From Ramlibacter henchirensis (lineage in GTDB: Bacteria > Pseudomonadota > Gammaproteobacteria > Burkholderiales > Burkholderiaceae_C): a DNA stretch of 64,000 nt. Numbering within the stretch: position 1 is the stretch's first letter; every line of letters begins with the position of its first letter. Positions 30,076-38,718 of the stretch are shown here, one piece after another. The notes beneath the pieces are model-generated. The model made no database searches, was not told where the DNA came from, and worked only from the letters and a program-made list of their open reading frames with translations. The DNA lies in the NCBI RefSeq assembly GCF_004682015.1, contig NZ_SMLM01000002.1, positions 620,001 through 684,000 of the forward strand. Reading direction: 5' to 3'. Made by a program: the position numbers and the translations under genes.

Positions 30076-31298
30076 AGCCCGAAAGCAGGAAGGGCCCGCT
30101 GGCGGGCATCAAGGTGCTGGACCTCGCCTCGGTCATCATGGGACCGGTGGCGGCGCAGCACCTGGCGGACATGGGCGCCGACGTGATCAAGGTGGAGGCG
30201 CCCGAGGGCGACCTCACGCGATCGATCGGCCCGCGCAAGTCGGCCGACATGGGCGCGGTGTTCATCACCTGCAACCGCAACAAGCGCAGCATCGTGCTGG
30301 ACCTCAAGCAGCCGCGTGCACGCGAGGTGCTGCATCGGCTGGTCGCCGGCAGCGACGTGCTGATCCACTCGGTGCGCACCGCTCCCGCGCGCAAGCTGGG
30401 GCTGGACTATGGCGAGCTGCGCAAGCTCAACGAACGCCTGGTCTACTGCCATGTCAAGGGCTATTCCGACGACGGCGCCTACGCCGGGCAGCCCGCCTTT
30501 GACGACACGATGCAGGCCGAGAGCGGCCTGGCGATGCTGCAGTCCGTCGTGGCCGGCGAGCCGCGCTACGTGCCATCCTCCATCGTCGACAAGATCTGCG
30601 CCATCCACGCTGCGTACGCGATCCTGCTGGCCCTGTTCGAGCGCGAGCACAGCGGCCAGGGCCAGGAGGTGGAACTGCCGATGTTCGAGACCATCACGGC
30701 GTTCAACCTCACCGAGCACCTGTGGGGCGAAGCGTTCCAGCCGCCGCTGGGCTCGATGGGCTACGACAGCGTGCGCCGCGGCGTGCGCAAGCCCTACCCG
30801 ACCAAGGACGGCTACCTCGCGTTCCTGCCCTACTCGGACCTGCACTGGCACAAGTTCTTCCGGCTGGTCGGCCGGCCCGAGCTGGTCGACGACGAGCGCC
30901 TGTCGACCTTCCCGGCGCGCATGAAGAACTACGACCTGGTGTTCAGCTTCGTGCGCGAGACGCTGCGCGAGCGCACCACCGCCGAGTGGGTGAAGCTGTT
31001 CGGCGACCAGGACATCCCGATGGCCGCGGTCAACCAGATCGAGGACATGCTGGAGCACCCCCACCTCAAGAGCGTCGACTTCTGGCAGTCGATGGAACAT
31101 CCCACCGAGGGCACCCTGCGCGTCGCTTCCAATCCGATCGGCCTGAAGCGCACGCCGCCTTCGATCCGGCGCCTCGCGCCGCGCCTGGGCGAGCACACGC
31201 GCGAGGTGCTGCGCGAGTACGAGTTCCGCGGCGACGAGGTCGACGGCCTGCTGGCCGAAGGCGTCGCGCGCCAGTGGCAGGCGGGGGCCACCGTTTGA
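30072..31298 (+). CDS. Class III (CaiB/BaiF) CoA-transferase
   Basis: A 408-residue family III CoA-transferase: GIKVLDLASVIMGPVAAQHLADMGADVIKVEAPEG-type N-terminus, NRNKRSIVLDLKQP, and an active-site region with FDDTMQAESGLAML carrying the conserved Asp. It probably activates the acid imported with the help of the adjacent Bug receptor. ATG 30072 overlaps the ACAD stop by 4 bases, and its own stop overlaps the TTG start of the kinase, so three genes are translationally linked. Confidence 0.92.
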   Translation: MKPESRKGPLAGIKVLDLASVIMGPVAAQHLADMGADVIKVEAPEGDLTRSIGPRKSADMGAVFITCNRNKRSIVLDLKQPRAREVLHRLVAGSDVLIHSVRTAPARKLGLDYGELRKLNERLVYCHVKGYSDDGAYAGQPAFDDTMQAESGLAMLQSVVAGEPRYVPSSIVDKICAIHAAYAILLALFEREHSGQGQEVELPMFETITAFNLTEHLWGEAFQPPLGSMGYDSVRRGVRKPYPTKDGYLAFLPYSDLHWHKFFRLVGRPELVDDERLSTFPARMKNYDLVFSFVRETLRERTTAEWVKLFGDQDIPMAAVNQIEDMLEHPHLKSVDFWQSMEHPTEGTLRVASNPIGLKRTPPSIRRLAPRLGEHTREVLREYEFRGDEVDGLLAEGVARQWQAGATV

Positions 31299-32332
31299 GC
31301 GACCCGGCCTCCACGTTCTCCACGGGCGAGACGCTGCACGCGCGCGTCGAGGCGCTCGCGCGCCGGCGCCTGGGCGCCACCGGGCCGGTGACGGACCTGC
31401 AGACGCTCACGGCGGGCGCGAACAAGGGCACCTGGGCGTTCCGCGCGCCGGTGGACGACCGGCAGGCCTCGTTCATCCTGCAACGCCAGGCGCCCTCCGG
31501 CGCGCCCGATCCGGACGCGGGCCCCGACGACTGGGTGCCGCACCTGGACGGCACGCAGGAGTTCCAGGTGATGCTGGCCGCCGAAGCGGGCGACGTGCCG
31601 GTGCCGCACGTACGGCACATCCTGGAACCCGACGACGGGCTCGGTGAAGGCGCGGTGACCGAACGCATCGACGGCGAGACGATCCCCGCGCGCGTGCTGC
31701 GCCAGCCGGAACTGGAAGGTGCGCGCGTGCGCATGGCCGCGCAATGCGGACGCATCCTGGCCGGCATCCACCGCGTGCCCGTGGACCGGCTGCACTTCCT
31801 GCGCGAGTTCGACGCGCAGGCCACGCTCGACCTGTTCCAGCGCACGCTGGATGCGGTGGGCTTGCCGCTGCCGCCCCTCGAACTCGCGCTGCGCTGGGCG
31901 CGCGAGCGCATGCCGCGCGCGCCGCGGCGCAGCCTCGTGCACGGCGACTTCCGCACCGGCAACTTCATCGTCGGCCCGGAGGGCATCCGCGCGGTGCTCG
32001 ACTGGGAGATCGCCCACGTCGGCGACCCGATGGAAGACCTGGGCTACCTGTGCATGCGCACCTGGCGCTTCGGCGGACCCGGCCCGGTGGGCGGCTTCGG
32101 CGCGCGCGAGGAACTGTTCGCGGCCTACGAGAAGGCTTCGGGTCTCACCGTCGATCCGCAGGAAGCGCGCTTCTGGGAAGTCGTGGGCGCGATGCGCTGG
32201 GCGCTGGGTTGCGTGCGGCGCGCGCACGCGTGGCGCCACCAGCGCGAACGCAAGCTTGAATTCGCCGCCGTCGGCCGGCGCATCGAGGAGCCGGTCTACG
32301 ATCTGCTCAATGTGATCGAAGGGCGCGACTGA
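31295..32332 (+). CDS. APH-type phosphotransferase (putative hydroxyacyl-CoA kinase)
   Basis: A 345-residue aminoglycoside-phosphotransferase/choline-kinase fold. The catalytic loop is SLVHGDFRTGNF (His-Gly-Asp...Asn) and the metal-binding motif is AVLDWEIAHVGDPMEDLGY. TTG 31295 overlaps the CoA-transferase stop (TTGA) and is the only start that fits. Relatives fused or adjacent to ACADs (human ACAD10/11, Pseudomonas LvaA) phosphorylate the 4-hydroxyl of hydroxyacyl-CoA. The context with an ACAD and a CoA-transferase suggests the same, rather than antibiotic resistance. It is the most divergent of the three kinases in the window. Confidence 0.87.
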   Translation: MSDPASTFSTGETLHARVEALARRRLGATGPVTDLQTLTAGANKGTWAFRAPVDDRQASFILQRQAPSGAPDPDAGPDDWVPHLDGTQEFQVMLAAEAGDVPVPHVRHILEPDDGLGEGAVTERIDGETIPARVLRQPELEGARVRMAAQCGRILAGIHRVPVDRLHFLREFDAQATLDLFQRTLDAVGLPLPPLELALRWARERMPRAPRRSLVHGDFRTGNFIVGPEGIRAVLDWEIAHVGDPMEDLGYLCMRTWRFGGPGPVGGFGAREELFAAYEKASGLTVDPQEARFWEVVGAMRWALGCVRRAHAWRHQRERKLEFAAVGRRIEEPVYDLLNVIEGRD

Positions 32333-32352
32333 CGCCCGCCAAGGAGACAGCC

Positions 32353-33360
32353 ATGAACCGATTCCCCCTCACGCGCCGCCAGTGGCTGGCGCATGCCGGC
32401 GCCGCCGGCCTCGCCATTTCCGCCGGGCCGCGCGCCTTCGCGCAGTCCGACTGGCCGAAGCAGCCGATCCGGCTGATCGTGCCGTACGCGCCGGGCGGCG
32501 CGAACGACGTGACGCTGCGGCTGGTGAGCAAGCACGTGGCCGAGAAGATCGGCCAGCCCATCCTGGTGGACAACCGCCCCGGCGCGGGCGGGGTGGTGGG
32601 CACCAACGTCGTCGCCAAGGCGCCGCCGGACGGCTACACGGTCGGCGTGGGCGCCACGTCGACGCTGATCGCCACGCCGCTGACCAATCCGGAATCCACC
32701 GTCGACGTGCAGAAGGACCTGGTGTTCGTCTCGCTGCTGGCCGTCGCGCCCATGCTGCTGGCGGTCAACACGTCCGTCCCCGTCAACAGCGCGTCGGAGC
32801 TGCCGGCCTACCTCAGGGAACAGAAGGGCAAGCTGAGCTATGGGTCGATGGCCGTCGGCCACTTCGGCCACGTCGTCCTCAAGGACGTGAGCGACACCTT
32901 CGAGGCGGGCATGGTGCACGCGGCCTACAAGGGCGAGGCGCCGCTGCTGCAGGACCTGATCTCGGGCCAGATCCAGATGGCGCTGATCACGCCGCCCGCC
33001 GTGCGCGCCATGGCCGAAGCCAAGCGCGTCAAGCTGCTGGCCGTGTCCGGCACCAAGCGGATCAAGCTGTTCCCCAACGTGCCCACCTTCGCCGAGCAGG
33101 GCTTCAAGAACCCGCTCTACCAGATGAATGCGGGCTGGATCGGCATCATCGCGCCGGCGGGGACGCCGGCGGAAGCCGTCCGCCGGCTCGAAGCCGAGTT
33201 CTCCGCCGCCGTGAAGCACCCGGAAGTGAACGAGAAGATCAGCGAGATGGGCCTGGAACCGATCGGCGCGAACGCGCAGACCTTCGCCGAGACCTTCGCG
33301 CGCGAGCGGCCGGTCTGGCGCGAGCTGCTGAAGAAGGCGGGCGTGCAGGTCAGGGCGTGA
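32353..33360 (+). CDS. Bug-family substrate-binding protein
   Basis: A 335-residue receptor. AAGGAGA lies before ATG 32353. The twin-Arg type signal peptide has LTRRQWLAHAGAAGLAI and ends near AFAQ-SDWP. Marks are PIRLIVPYAPGGANDV, LVDNRPGAGGVVG and APPDGYTVG. It is the last gene of the unit from 28807; its end overlaps the convergent phosphatase gene by 11 bases. No transporter membrane genes accompany it. Confidence 0.93.
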   Translation: MNRFPLTRRQWLAHAGAAGLAISAGPRAFAQSDWPKQPIRLIVPYAPGGANDVTLRLVSKHVAEKIGQPILVDNRPGAGGVVGTNVVAKAPPDGYTVGVGATSTLIATPLTNPESTVDVQKDLVFVSLLAVAPMLLAVNTSVPVNSASELPAYLREQKGKLSYGSMAVGHFGHVVLKDVSDTFEAGMVHAAYKGEAPLLQDLISGQIQMALITPPAVRAMAEAKRVKLLAVSGTKRIKLFPNVPTFAEQGFKNPLYQMNAGWIGIIAPAGTPAEAVRRLEAEFSAAVKHPEVNEKISEMGLEPIGANAQTFAETFARERPVWRELLKKAGVQVRA

Positions 33361-34072
33361 GCAGCGCCTGGCGCAGGCGCTCGCGGCGCGGCGGCGTGAG
33401 GCCGCCCGCCCGCTCGAGGTAGGCGTCGACGCCGCCCTGCGCGTCGATCGCATCGAAGGCGGCCTGCAGGTACTCGGCCCGCACGCTGCCGAGCACGTGC
33501 AGGATCCCGGCGGGATAGCGGCCGCTGGCACGCGGCACCACCCGCTGGTTGGTCAACAGGTAGTCCTCCATGATCGCGGCGCGCTGCACGCCCAGCGCGG
33601 ACAGCAGCATCGCCACCATGAAGCCGGTGCGGTCCTTGCCGTGCGCGCAATGCACCAGCAGCGGCCGGCCGGCGCGCGACAGCACGTGCTCGAACAGCAT
33701 GGCCAGCTGCGCGTGCGCGTTCCGCGCGAAGCCCTCGTAGGCCTCCCGCATGAATCGGCGCGCGGCCTCCACTTCCAGGGACATGCCGGCGGCCGCGAGC
33801 GCGTCCAGCTTGCGCGCGACCGTCGGCTCGATCGGCAGCGAATGCACCGTGGCGCCCGGCAACGCGCAGGCGGGCTTGCCCGCGCGTTCGCCGGCGCCGC
33901 GCAGGTCGATCACGCAGACGTCGCGGCCGACGCGCGCGTGAAGCAGCTCGATGTCCCCGGCGTGCAGGTCGCCGAGCTGGCCCGAGCGCAGCAGGCACCC
34001 GGGCCGCACCGTGCGTCCGTCATGCGTCGGCAGCCCGCCCAGGTCGCGGAAGTTCGGCGCGCCGTGCAGCAT
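33350..34072 (-). CDS. Tyrosine/serine-type protein phosphatase (PTP fold)
   Basis: A 240-residue phosphatase of the Y_phosphatase3 type. It begins with the typical NFRDLGGLPTHDGR segment, and the P-loop is HCAHGKDRTG with nucleophile Cys142 and Arg148. The general acid region may be VIDLRGAGER. Bacterial members dephosphorylate proteins or small phosphoesters. It lies in a leftward unit with a DUF6285 protein and a crotonase, next to kinases that may make phospho-acyl-CoA. A metabolite-repair role is possible but not shown. Confidence 0.88.
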   Translation of the reverse strand: MLHGAPNFRDLGGLPTHDGRTVRPGCLLRSGQLGDLHAGDIELLHARVGRDVCVIDLRGAGERAGKPACALPGATVHSLPIEPTVARKLDALAAAGMSLEVEAARRFMREAYEGFARNAHAQLAMLFEHVLSRAGRPLLVHCAHGKDRTGFMVAMLLSALGVQRAAIMEDYLLTNQRVVPRASGRYPAGILHVLGSVRAEYLQAAFDAIDAQGGVDAYLERAGGLTPPRRERLRQALLTP

Positions 34073-34077
34073 CGCCG

Positions 34078-34440
34078 CTAGGCGGTCGGGGCCAGCCACT
34101 TCGGGTTGTTGATGCGCAGCGCGTCCTCGATCGACGCGCGCAGGTGCGCGAGCAGCGCCGTGTCGTCGACGGCGAATTCCCCCGCGCGGATGGCGCGCGC
34201 CAGCTCGGCATTGAGGTCCTCCAGCGTGCCCTCGCGCCGCAGCAGCGAGTGCAGGCGCTGCGCCTCCGCTTCGTTGGCGGACGGCAACTGGTGCAGCTCG
34301 CGCCGCACGGTCGACAGCACGCGCGAGACGATCTTCAGCTGGAACTGGTGGACGGGGCTCACCTGCGGGGAGATCTCGGTCTCGAGGTACTCCTGCACGA
34401 TCGCGAGCAGGTCGGTCGCAACGGGGCGGCTGTTGGGCAT
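34078..34440 (-). CDS. DUF6285-like small protein (LvaB-like candidate)
   Basis: A 120-residue, mainly helical, charged soluble protein. It starts MPNSRPVATDLLAIVQEYLE and contains VSRVLSTVRREL, EAQRLHSLLRREG and LNAELARAIRAGEF, the layout of DUF6285. GAGGAAAAG precedes ATG 34440. Small proteins of this kind are encoded next to APH-type kinases; in Pseudomonas the small protein LvaB is needed by the kinase LvaA. It would then serve the kinase encoded at 35339-36382 or the others. The family name is assigned from memory of the pattern. Confidence 0.7.
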   Translation of the reverse strand: MPNSRPVATDLLAIVQEYLETEISPQVSPVHQFQLKIVSRVLSTVRRELHQLPSANEAEAQRLHSLLRREGTLEDLNAELARAIRAGEFAVDDTALLAHLRASIEDALRINNPKWLAPTA

Positions 34441-34452
34441 GGCTTCTTTTCC

Positions 34453-35253
34453 TCAGGCCTTGGGCGGGTCGGGCCACTGGTACAGCGGGGGTTCCTTGGC
34501 GACGAAGCGACGCGCCGCCTCGCGGTGGAACTCGCTCTGCAGGCACAGCGCCTGGGCCAGCGCTTCCTGCGCATAGACTTCGCGCCGCTCGGACTCGAAG
34601 GCGTGGTTCATCACGTTCTTGGCGATGCCGAGGGCGGCGGTCGGCGCCGAATGGAACCGATGCGCGAACGCGAGCGCCGCCTGCAGCACGTCACCCTCGC
34701 AGAGCTGCTGCACGAGGCCGATGGAGAGCGCCTCGGACGCCTCGACCACGCGCGCGCTGAACACCAGGTCCTTGGCGCGCGCCAGGCCGATCGCCCGGGG
34801 CAGCAGGTACATGCCGCCCGCGTCGGGCACGAAGCCCAGCCGCGCGAACACGCTGCAGAAGCGCGCGCGCGGCGAGGCCAGGATGAAGTCCGCCGCGAGG
34901 GCCAGCGACAGGCCGGCGCCGAAGGCCACGCCGTCGACGGCCGCGATCACGGGTTTTTCCAGGTCCACGAGCTGGTCGAACCAGCGGTCCAGCCGCAGCA
35001 GGCGCTCGCGGCCGCCGAACACGCGGTCCTGGCCGGAGGGCGCCGGGGCCATCGCCTTGACGTCGCCGCCGGCGCAGAAATGGCCGCCCGCGCCGGTGAG
35101 CACGACGGCGCGCACCTCCGGGTCGTCGCGCACCTGCGCGATGGCCGAGGCGAATGCGTCCCGCAACGCCGGGGCGAGCGCATTGCGCTGCTCGGGGCGG
35201 TTCATGGTGAGCACGGCGGTCGCGCCGTGGCGTTCGATCAGGAGCACGTCCAT
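34453..35253 (-). CDS. Crotonase, PaaG-like (probable isomerase)
   Basis: A 266-residue crotonase with HFCAGGDVKAM and DGVAFGAGLSLALAADF. Both hydratase glutamates are absent; the second site is SVFARLGFVPDAGGMYLLPR, with the Asp arrangement of PaaG and dienoyl-CoA isomerases. It starts a three-gene leftward unit with the DUF6285 protein and the phosphatase. CACACT at 35265-35260 lies exactly 22 bases from the box at 35288-35303, so this gene may share that box. Confidence 0.88.
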   Translation of the reverse strand: MDVLLIERHGATAVLTMNRPEQRNALAPALRDAFASAIAQVRDDPEVRAVVLTGAGGHFCAGGDVKAMAPAPSGQDRVFGGRERLLRLDRWFDQLVDLEKPVIAAVDGVAFGAGLSLALAADFILASPRARFCSVFARLGFVPDAGGMYLLPRAIGLARAKDLVFSARVVEASEALSIGLVQQLCEGDVLQAALAFAHRFHSAPTAALGIAKNVMNHAFESERREVYAQEALAQALCLQSEFHREAARRFVAKEPPLYQWPDPPKA

Positions 35254-35287
35254 GGCGCCAGTGTGTGCTCGCGCGACCCTCGCCGCT

Positions 35288-35332
35288 TCGTCGCAACCGA
35301 CGATGCCTGCGGCACCGCGCCATCCCTACAGT
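35288..35332 (+). promoter_or_regulatory. CGACGA-box promoter for the kinase at 35339 (perhaps bidirectional)
   Basis: TCGTCG-CAAC-CGACGA (35288-35303) is followed by CTACAGT, with the -10 TACAGT at 35327-35332. The spacer is 23 bases, the only one in the set that is not 22. The start point would fall on or next to ATG 35339, so the mRNA would be leaderless. On the reverse strand CACACT (35265-35260) is at 22 bases and could serve the crotonase. Confidence 0.7.
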
Positions 35333-35338
35333 GCCCGC

Positions 35339-36382
35339 ATGATCCCGCAGACCGTCGAGGTGCCGCCGCAGCACCGGCTCAACGAGGCCGCCCTGGACCG
35401 GTTCCTCGCCGCGCACCTGCCCGAGTACGGCGGCGGGCTGCGGGTGCGGCAGTTTCCCGGTGGCTTCTCCAACCCTACCTACGCGCTTGCGGCGAACGAC
35501 CGCGATGGGCGGCCTCGGCAGTACGTGCTGCGCAAGCGGCCCGCCGGCAAGCTGCTGCCGTCGGCGCACCGGGTGGACCGCGAGTTCCGCGTGCTGAGAG
35601 CGCTGCGTGAGTCGGATGTGCCGGTGCCGCAGGCGCGGGTCCTCTGTGAAGACCCCGATGTGCTGGGCACCAGCTTCTTCGTGATGGACCGGGTCGAGGG
35701 CCGGCTCTTGACCGACCCGGCGCTGCCCGGCTTCAGCCCCGGCGAGCGCAGCGCCATCTGGGACAGCCTGGTCGACGTGCTGGCACGGCTGCACGCGCAG
35801 GACGTCGAACGGCTCGGCCTGGCGAGCTACGGCAAGCCCGGCGACTACCTCGCGCGCCAGGTCGACCTGTGGACGCGCCAGTACCGAAGCGCGCAGACCG
35901 AGGCGCTCGAGGAGATGGAAGCGCTCGGCCAGTGGCTGGCGGCGCACCTGCCCGCGCACGGGCGCACGGCGATCGTCCACGGCGACTACCGGCTGAACAA
36001 CGTGCTGATCCACCCGGGCGAGCCGCGGGTCGTCGCGGTGCTCGACTGGGAGCTGAGCACGCTGGGCGATCCGCTCTGCGATGTCGCCTACACCTGCCTG
36101 TGCTACCACATCGCCGAGCCGCCGGTGGGCTTCGGCGGGGCCGACCCGGTGTCGCTGGGCATCCCGTCCGAGCGCGAATTCATCGAGCGCTACGAACGAA
36201 GGGCCGGCGTGCCGGTGACCGACTGGCCCTTCCACATGGCGCTGCAGCTGTACAAGAGCGCCTCCCTCCTGCAGGGCGTGTACCGGCGGGCGCTGGAGGG
36301 CTCGGGGCCGAGCGCCGGCCTGTCGAAGAAGGCACAGGTCGCGCAGCGCGCCTGCATCGCGCTCGAGCTGGTGGCGCGCTAG
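35339..36382 (+). CDS. APH-type phosphotransferase (putative hydroxyacyl-CoA kinase)
   Basis: A 347-residue kinase of the ACAD10/11-type phosphotransferase family: LRVRQFPGGFSNPTYAL (nucleotide loop), VLRKRPAGKLLPSAHRVDREFRV, the catalytic loop IVHGDYRLNN, and VLDWELSTLGDPLCD. These match the kinase domain of human ACAD11 in style. It closely resembles the kinase at 42184-43245, sharing most of these segments. An ACAD gene follows 89 bases downstream with its own box. Expected role: phosphorylation of the 4-hydroxyl of a hydroxyacyl-CoA. Confidence 0.9.
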   Translation: MIPQTVEVPPQHRLNEAALDRFLAAHLPEYGGGLRVRQFPGGFSNPTYALAANDRDGRPRQYVLRKRPAGKLLPSAHRVDREFRVLRALRESDVPVPQARVLCEDPDVLGTSFFVMDRVEGRLLTDPALPGFSPGERSAIWDSLVDVLARLHAQDVERLGLASYGKPGDYLARQVDLWTRQYRSAQTEALEEMEALGQWLAAHLPAHGRTAIVHGDYRLNNVLIHPGEPRVVAVLDWELSTLGDPLCDVAYTCLCYHIAEPPVGFGGADPVSLGIPSEREFIERYERRAGVPVTDWPFHMALQLYKSASLLQGVYRRALEGSGPSAGLSKKAQVAQRACIALELVAR

Positions 36383-36399
36383 ACGCGTCGCGCGTGTTT

Positions 36400-36443
36400 T
36401 CGTCGTAACGGACGATGGCCCCGCCGCGCGGGCTGCGGATGAT
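36400..36443 (+). promoter_or_regulatory. CGACGA-box promoter for the ACAD-Bug unit (weak -10)
   Basis: TCGTCG-TAAC-GGACGA (36400-36415) has one mismatch in the promoter-proximal half, the same variant as at 14286-14301. At 22 bases the expected -10 reads GATGAT (36438-36443), weaker than the CTAS form of the other eight. The ATG served is at 36472. It lies 18 bases after the kinase stop, so read-through from 35339 is also possible. Confidence 0.6.
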
Positions 36444-36471
36444 CGTCCGACCCTTTCCTTCCGCCCCATCC

Positions 36472-37740
36472 ATGGACTTCGACATCCCCCGCGAACTGCA
36501 GGACCTCATCGCCACGATGGACGCCTTCATCCAGGCCGAGATCAAGCCGCTGGAGGCCGCCAACCCGCAGTTCTTCGACCACCGCCGCGAGCACGCCCGC
36601 ACCAACTGGGACGCCGGCGGCGTGCCGACCGCCGAGTGGGAAGCGCTGCTCGGCGAGATGCGCCGCCGCGCCGACCGCGCGGGCTTCTACCGCTACGGCC
36701 TGCCCAAGCGGCTGGGCGGTCGCGACGGCAGCAACCTGGGCCAGGCCGTGCTGCGCGAGCACCTGGCCGGCAAGGGCATCGGCCTGCATGCGGACCTGCA
36801 GAGCGAGATCTCGGTGGTCGGCAGCATCTCGATGGCCGAGGTGTTCGACCGCTATGCCAACGAGCAGCAGAAGGCCGAATACCTGGAAGGCATCATCACC
36901 GGCGAGAAGCGCGTCGCCTTCGGCCTGACGGAACCCGACCACGGCAGCGACGCGACCTGGATGGAGACCACCGCCGTGCGCGAGGGCGACTTCTGGGTGA
37001 TCAACGGCGCCAAGCGCTTCAACAGCGGCGTGCACACCGCCGCGGCCGACCTGGTGCTCGCGCGCACGGCCGGCAAGGCGGGAGACGCGCAGGGCATCAC
37101 CGGCTTCATCGTCCCGATGAACACGCTCGGCGTGAACATCGAGTACTACCACTACACCTTCAACATGCCCACGGACCATGCGGAAGTGAGCTTGCGCAAC
37201 GTGCGCGTGCCCCACTCGGCGATCCTGCACCGCGAGGGCGACGGCCTCATGCTCGCGCAGCACGTGGTGCACAAGAACCGCATCCGCCAGGCCGCGCAGA
37301 GCGTGGGCGCGGCCCGCTACTGCGTGCAGGAGTCGGTGAAGTACGCGCGCGAGCGCAAGACGTTCGGCAAGGCCATCGCGCAGCACCAGGCCATCCAGTT
37401 CCCGCTCGCCGAGATGCATGCCGAGGTCGAGATCGTCCGCAACTATGTCTTCAAGACCGCGTGGGAGATGGACCGCACGCCGCACGAGAAGATCAGCGAC
37501 ATGGTGGGCATCGCCAACTTCCGCGCCAACCGGCTCGCCTGCAAGGCGGCCGACCTGGCGATCCAGGTGCACGGGGGCATCGGCTACACGCGCGGCAAGC
37601 CCTTCGAGCACATGTACCGCCACCACCGCCGCTACCGCATCACCGAAGGTTCCGACGAGGTCCAGATCCGCAAGGTCGCGGGCTTCCTCTTCGGCATGGC
37701 GGGCCCCAACAAGATCAAGCGAAGCAAGGAGACGGAATGA
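36472..37740 (+). CDS. Acyl-CoA dehydrogenase (paralogue of 28807-30075)
   Basis: A 422-residue ACAD of exactly the same length as its paralogue at 28807 and alike over its whole length; blocks such as NPQFFDHRREHAR, ESVKYARERKTFGKAIAQHQ and HGGIGYTRGKPFEH are shared. The FAD site is AFGLTEPDHGSDATW and the C-terminal catalytic Glu is in TEGSDEV. It ends in a 4-base overlap with a Bug gene and lies directly after a kinase gene. It probably acts on a related but different acyl-CoA. Confidence 0.94.
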   Translation: MDFDIPRELQDLIATMDAFIQAEIKPLEAANPQFFDHRREHARTNWDAGGVPTAEWEALLGEMRRRADRAGFYRYGLPKRLGGRDGSNLGQAVLREHLAGKGIGLHADLQSEISVVGSISMAEVFDRYANEQQKAEYLEGIITGEKRVAFGLTEPDHGSDATWMETTAVREGDFWVINGAKRFNSGVHTAAADLVLARTAGKAGDAQGITGFIVPMNTLGVNIEYYHYTFNMPTDHAEVSLRNVRVPHSAILHREGDGLMLAQHVVHKNRIRQAAQSVGAARYCVQESVKYARERKTFGKAIAQHQAIQFPLAEMHAEVEIVRNYVFKTAWEMDRTPHEKISDMVGIANFRANRLACKAADLAIQVHGGIGYTRGKPFEHMYRHHRRYRITEGSDEVQIRKVAGFLFGMAGPNKIKRSKETE

Positions 37741-38711
37741 ACAGGAGACAGGCACTTCATCTCGCGGCCGCCGGTGCGCTGGCCGCGGCCTCCATGGGCG
37801 CGCTCGCGGCCGATCCCTTTCCCACGCCGGGCAAGCCGATCACGCTGGTGCTGCCTTCCGTCAGCGGCTCGGCGGGCGACCAGGTGCTGCGCATGCTGGG
37901 CGACAAGCTCAAGGACGAATGGAAGGTGCCCGTCGTCGTCGAGTCCAAGCCGGGCGCCAACGGCGCCATCGGCGCGCAGTTCGTGGCCAAGGCGCCGCCG
38001 GACGGCCACACCATGCTGCTCGGATTCAGCGCGCTGGTGCAGGCGCCGGCATTCGGCGTCAAGACGCCCTATGACCCGATGGCGGACTTCGTCCCGGTGG
38101 CGCGCCTGAACGACGTGCCGCTTGTGCTGCTGACCGGCGACCCGTCGATCACGAGCATGTCGGACTTCGTCGCCAGGGCGAAGCAGAACCCCGAGCAGTA
38201 CAACTTCGGCAGCTACGGCCCGGCCACCACCGGGCACGTGTACTCCAGCCTGATCAACCAGAAGAACGGCCTGAACCTGGTGCACGTGCCGTTCAAGGGC
38301 ACGCCGCCGCTGACCAATGCGCTGCTCGGCGGCCATGTCAAGACCGGCGTGAGCAACCTCGACAGCCTGCCGCACGTGAAGGCGGGCAAGCTGCGGGTGC
38401 TGGCCATCACCGGCACGAAGCGCTCCGCGCTGCTGCCCGAAGTGCCCACCTTCCAGGAACTCGGCTACGACATCACGGCCGGCGGCCGCTACTGGCTGCT
38501 GCTGCCCGCCGGCGTCGCGACCGATACGGTGGAGAAGATCCGCGAAGCCGTCCTGCGCGTGCTGCGCATGCCCGACATCCAGCAGAAGATGCTCGCCATC
38601 GGCCTGGAGCCGACCTCCGGCCAGCGCGAGGACGTCGCCGGCGACATGCGCAAGGAGATCGACTACTGGAAGCGCGTCGTGCAGGCGACGGGCATCAAGC
38701 CGGCGGAGTAA
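37737..38711 (+). CDS. Bug-family substrate-binding protein
   Basis: A 324-residue receptor with a signal peptide starting MNRRQALHLAAAG and cleavage near ALA-ADPF. Bug marks are KPITLVLPSVSGSAGD, VVESKPGANGAIG and APPDGHTML. ATG 37737 overlaps the ACAD stop, so synthesis is coupled to that enzyme. It resembles the Bug at 15128-16111 (RYWLLLPAGV against RYWLMLPKGT). The substrate is probably the free acid used by this unit. Confidence 0.93.
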   Translation: MNRRQALHLAAAGALAAASMGALAADPFPTPGKPITLVLPSVSGSAGDQVLRMLGDKLKDEWKVPVVVESKPGANGAIGAQFVAKAPPDGHTMLLGFSALVQAPAFGVKTPYDPMADFVPVARLNDVPLVLLTGDPSITSMSDFVARAKQNPEQYNFGSYGPATTGHVYSSLINQKNGLNLVHVPFKGTPPLTNALLGGHVKTGVSNLDSLPHVKAGKLRVLAITGTKRSALLPEVPTFQELGYDITAGGRYWLLLPAGVATDTVEKIREAVLRVLRMPDIQQKMLAIGLEPTSGQREDVAGDMRKEIDYWKRVVQATGIKPAE

Positions 38712-38718
38712 GCGCCCC

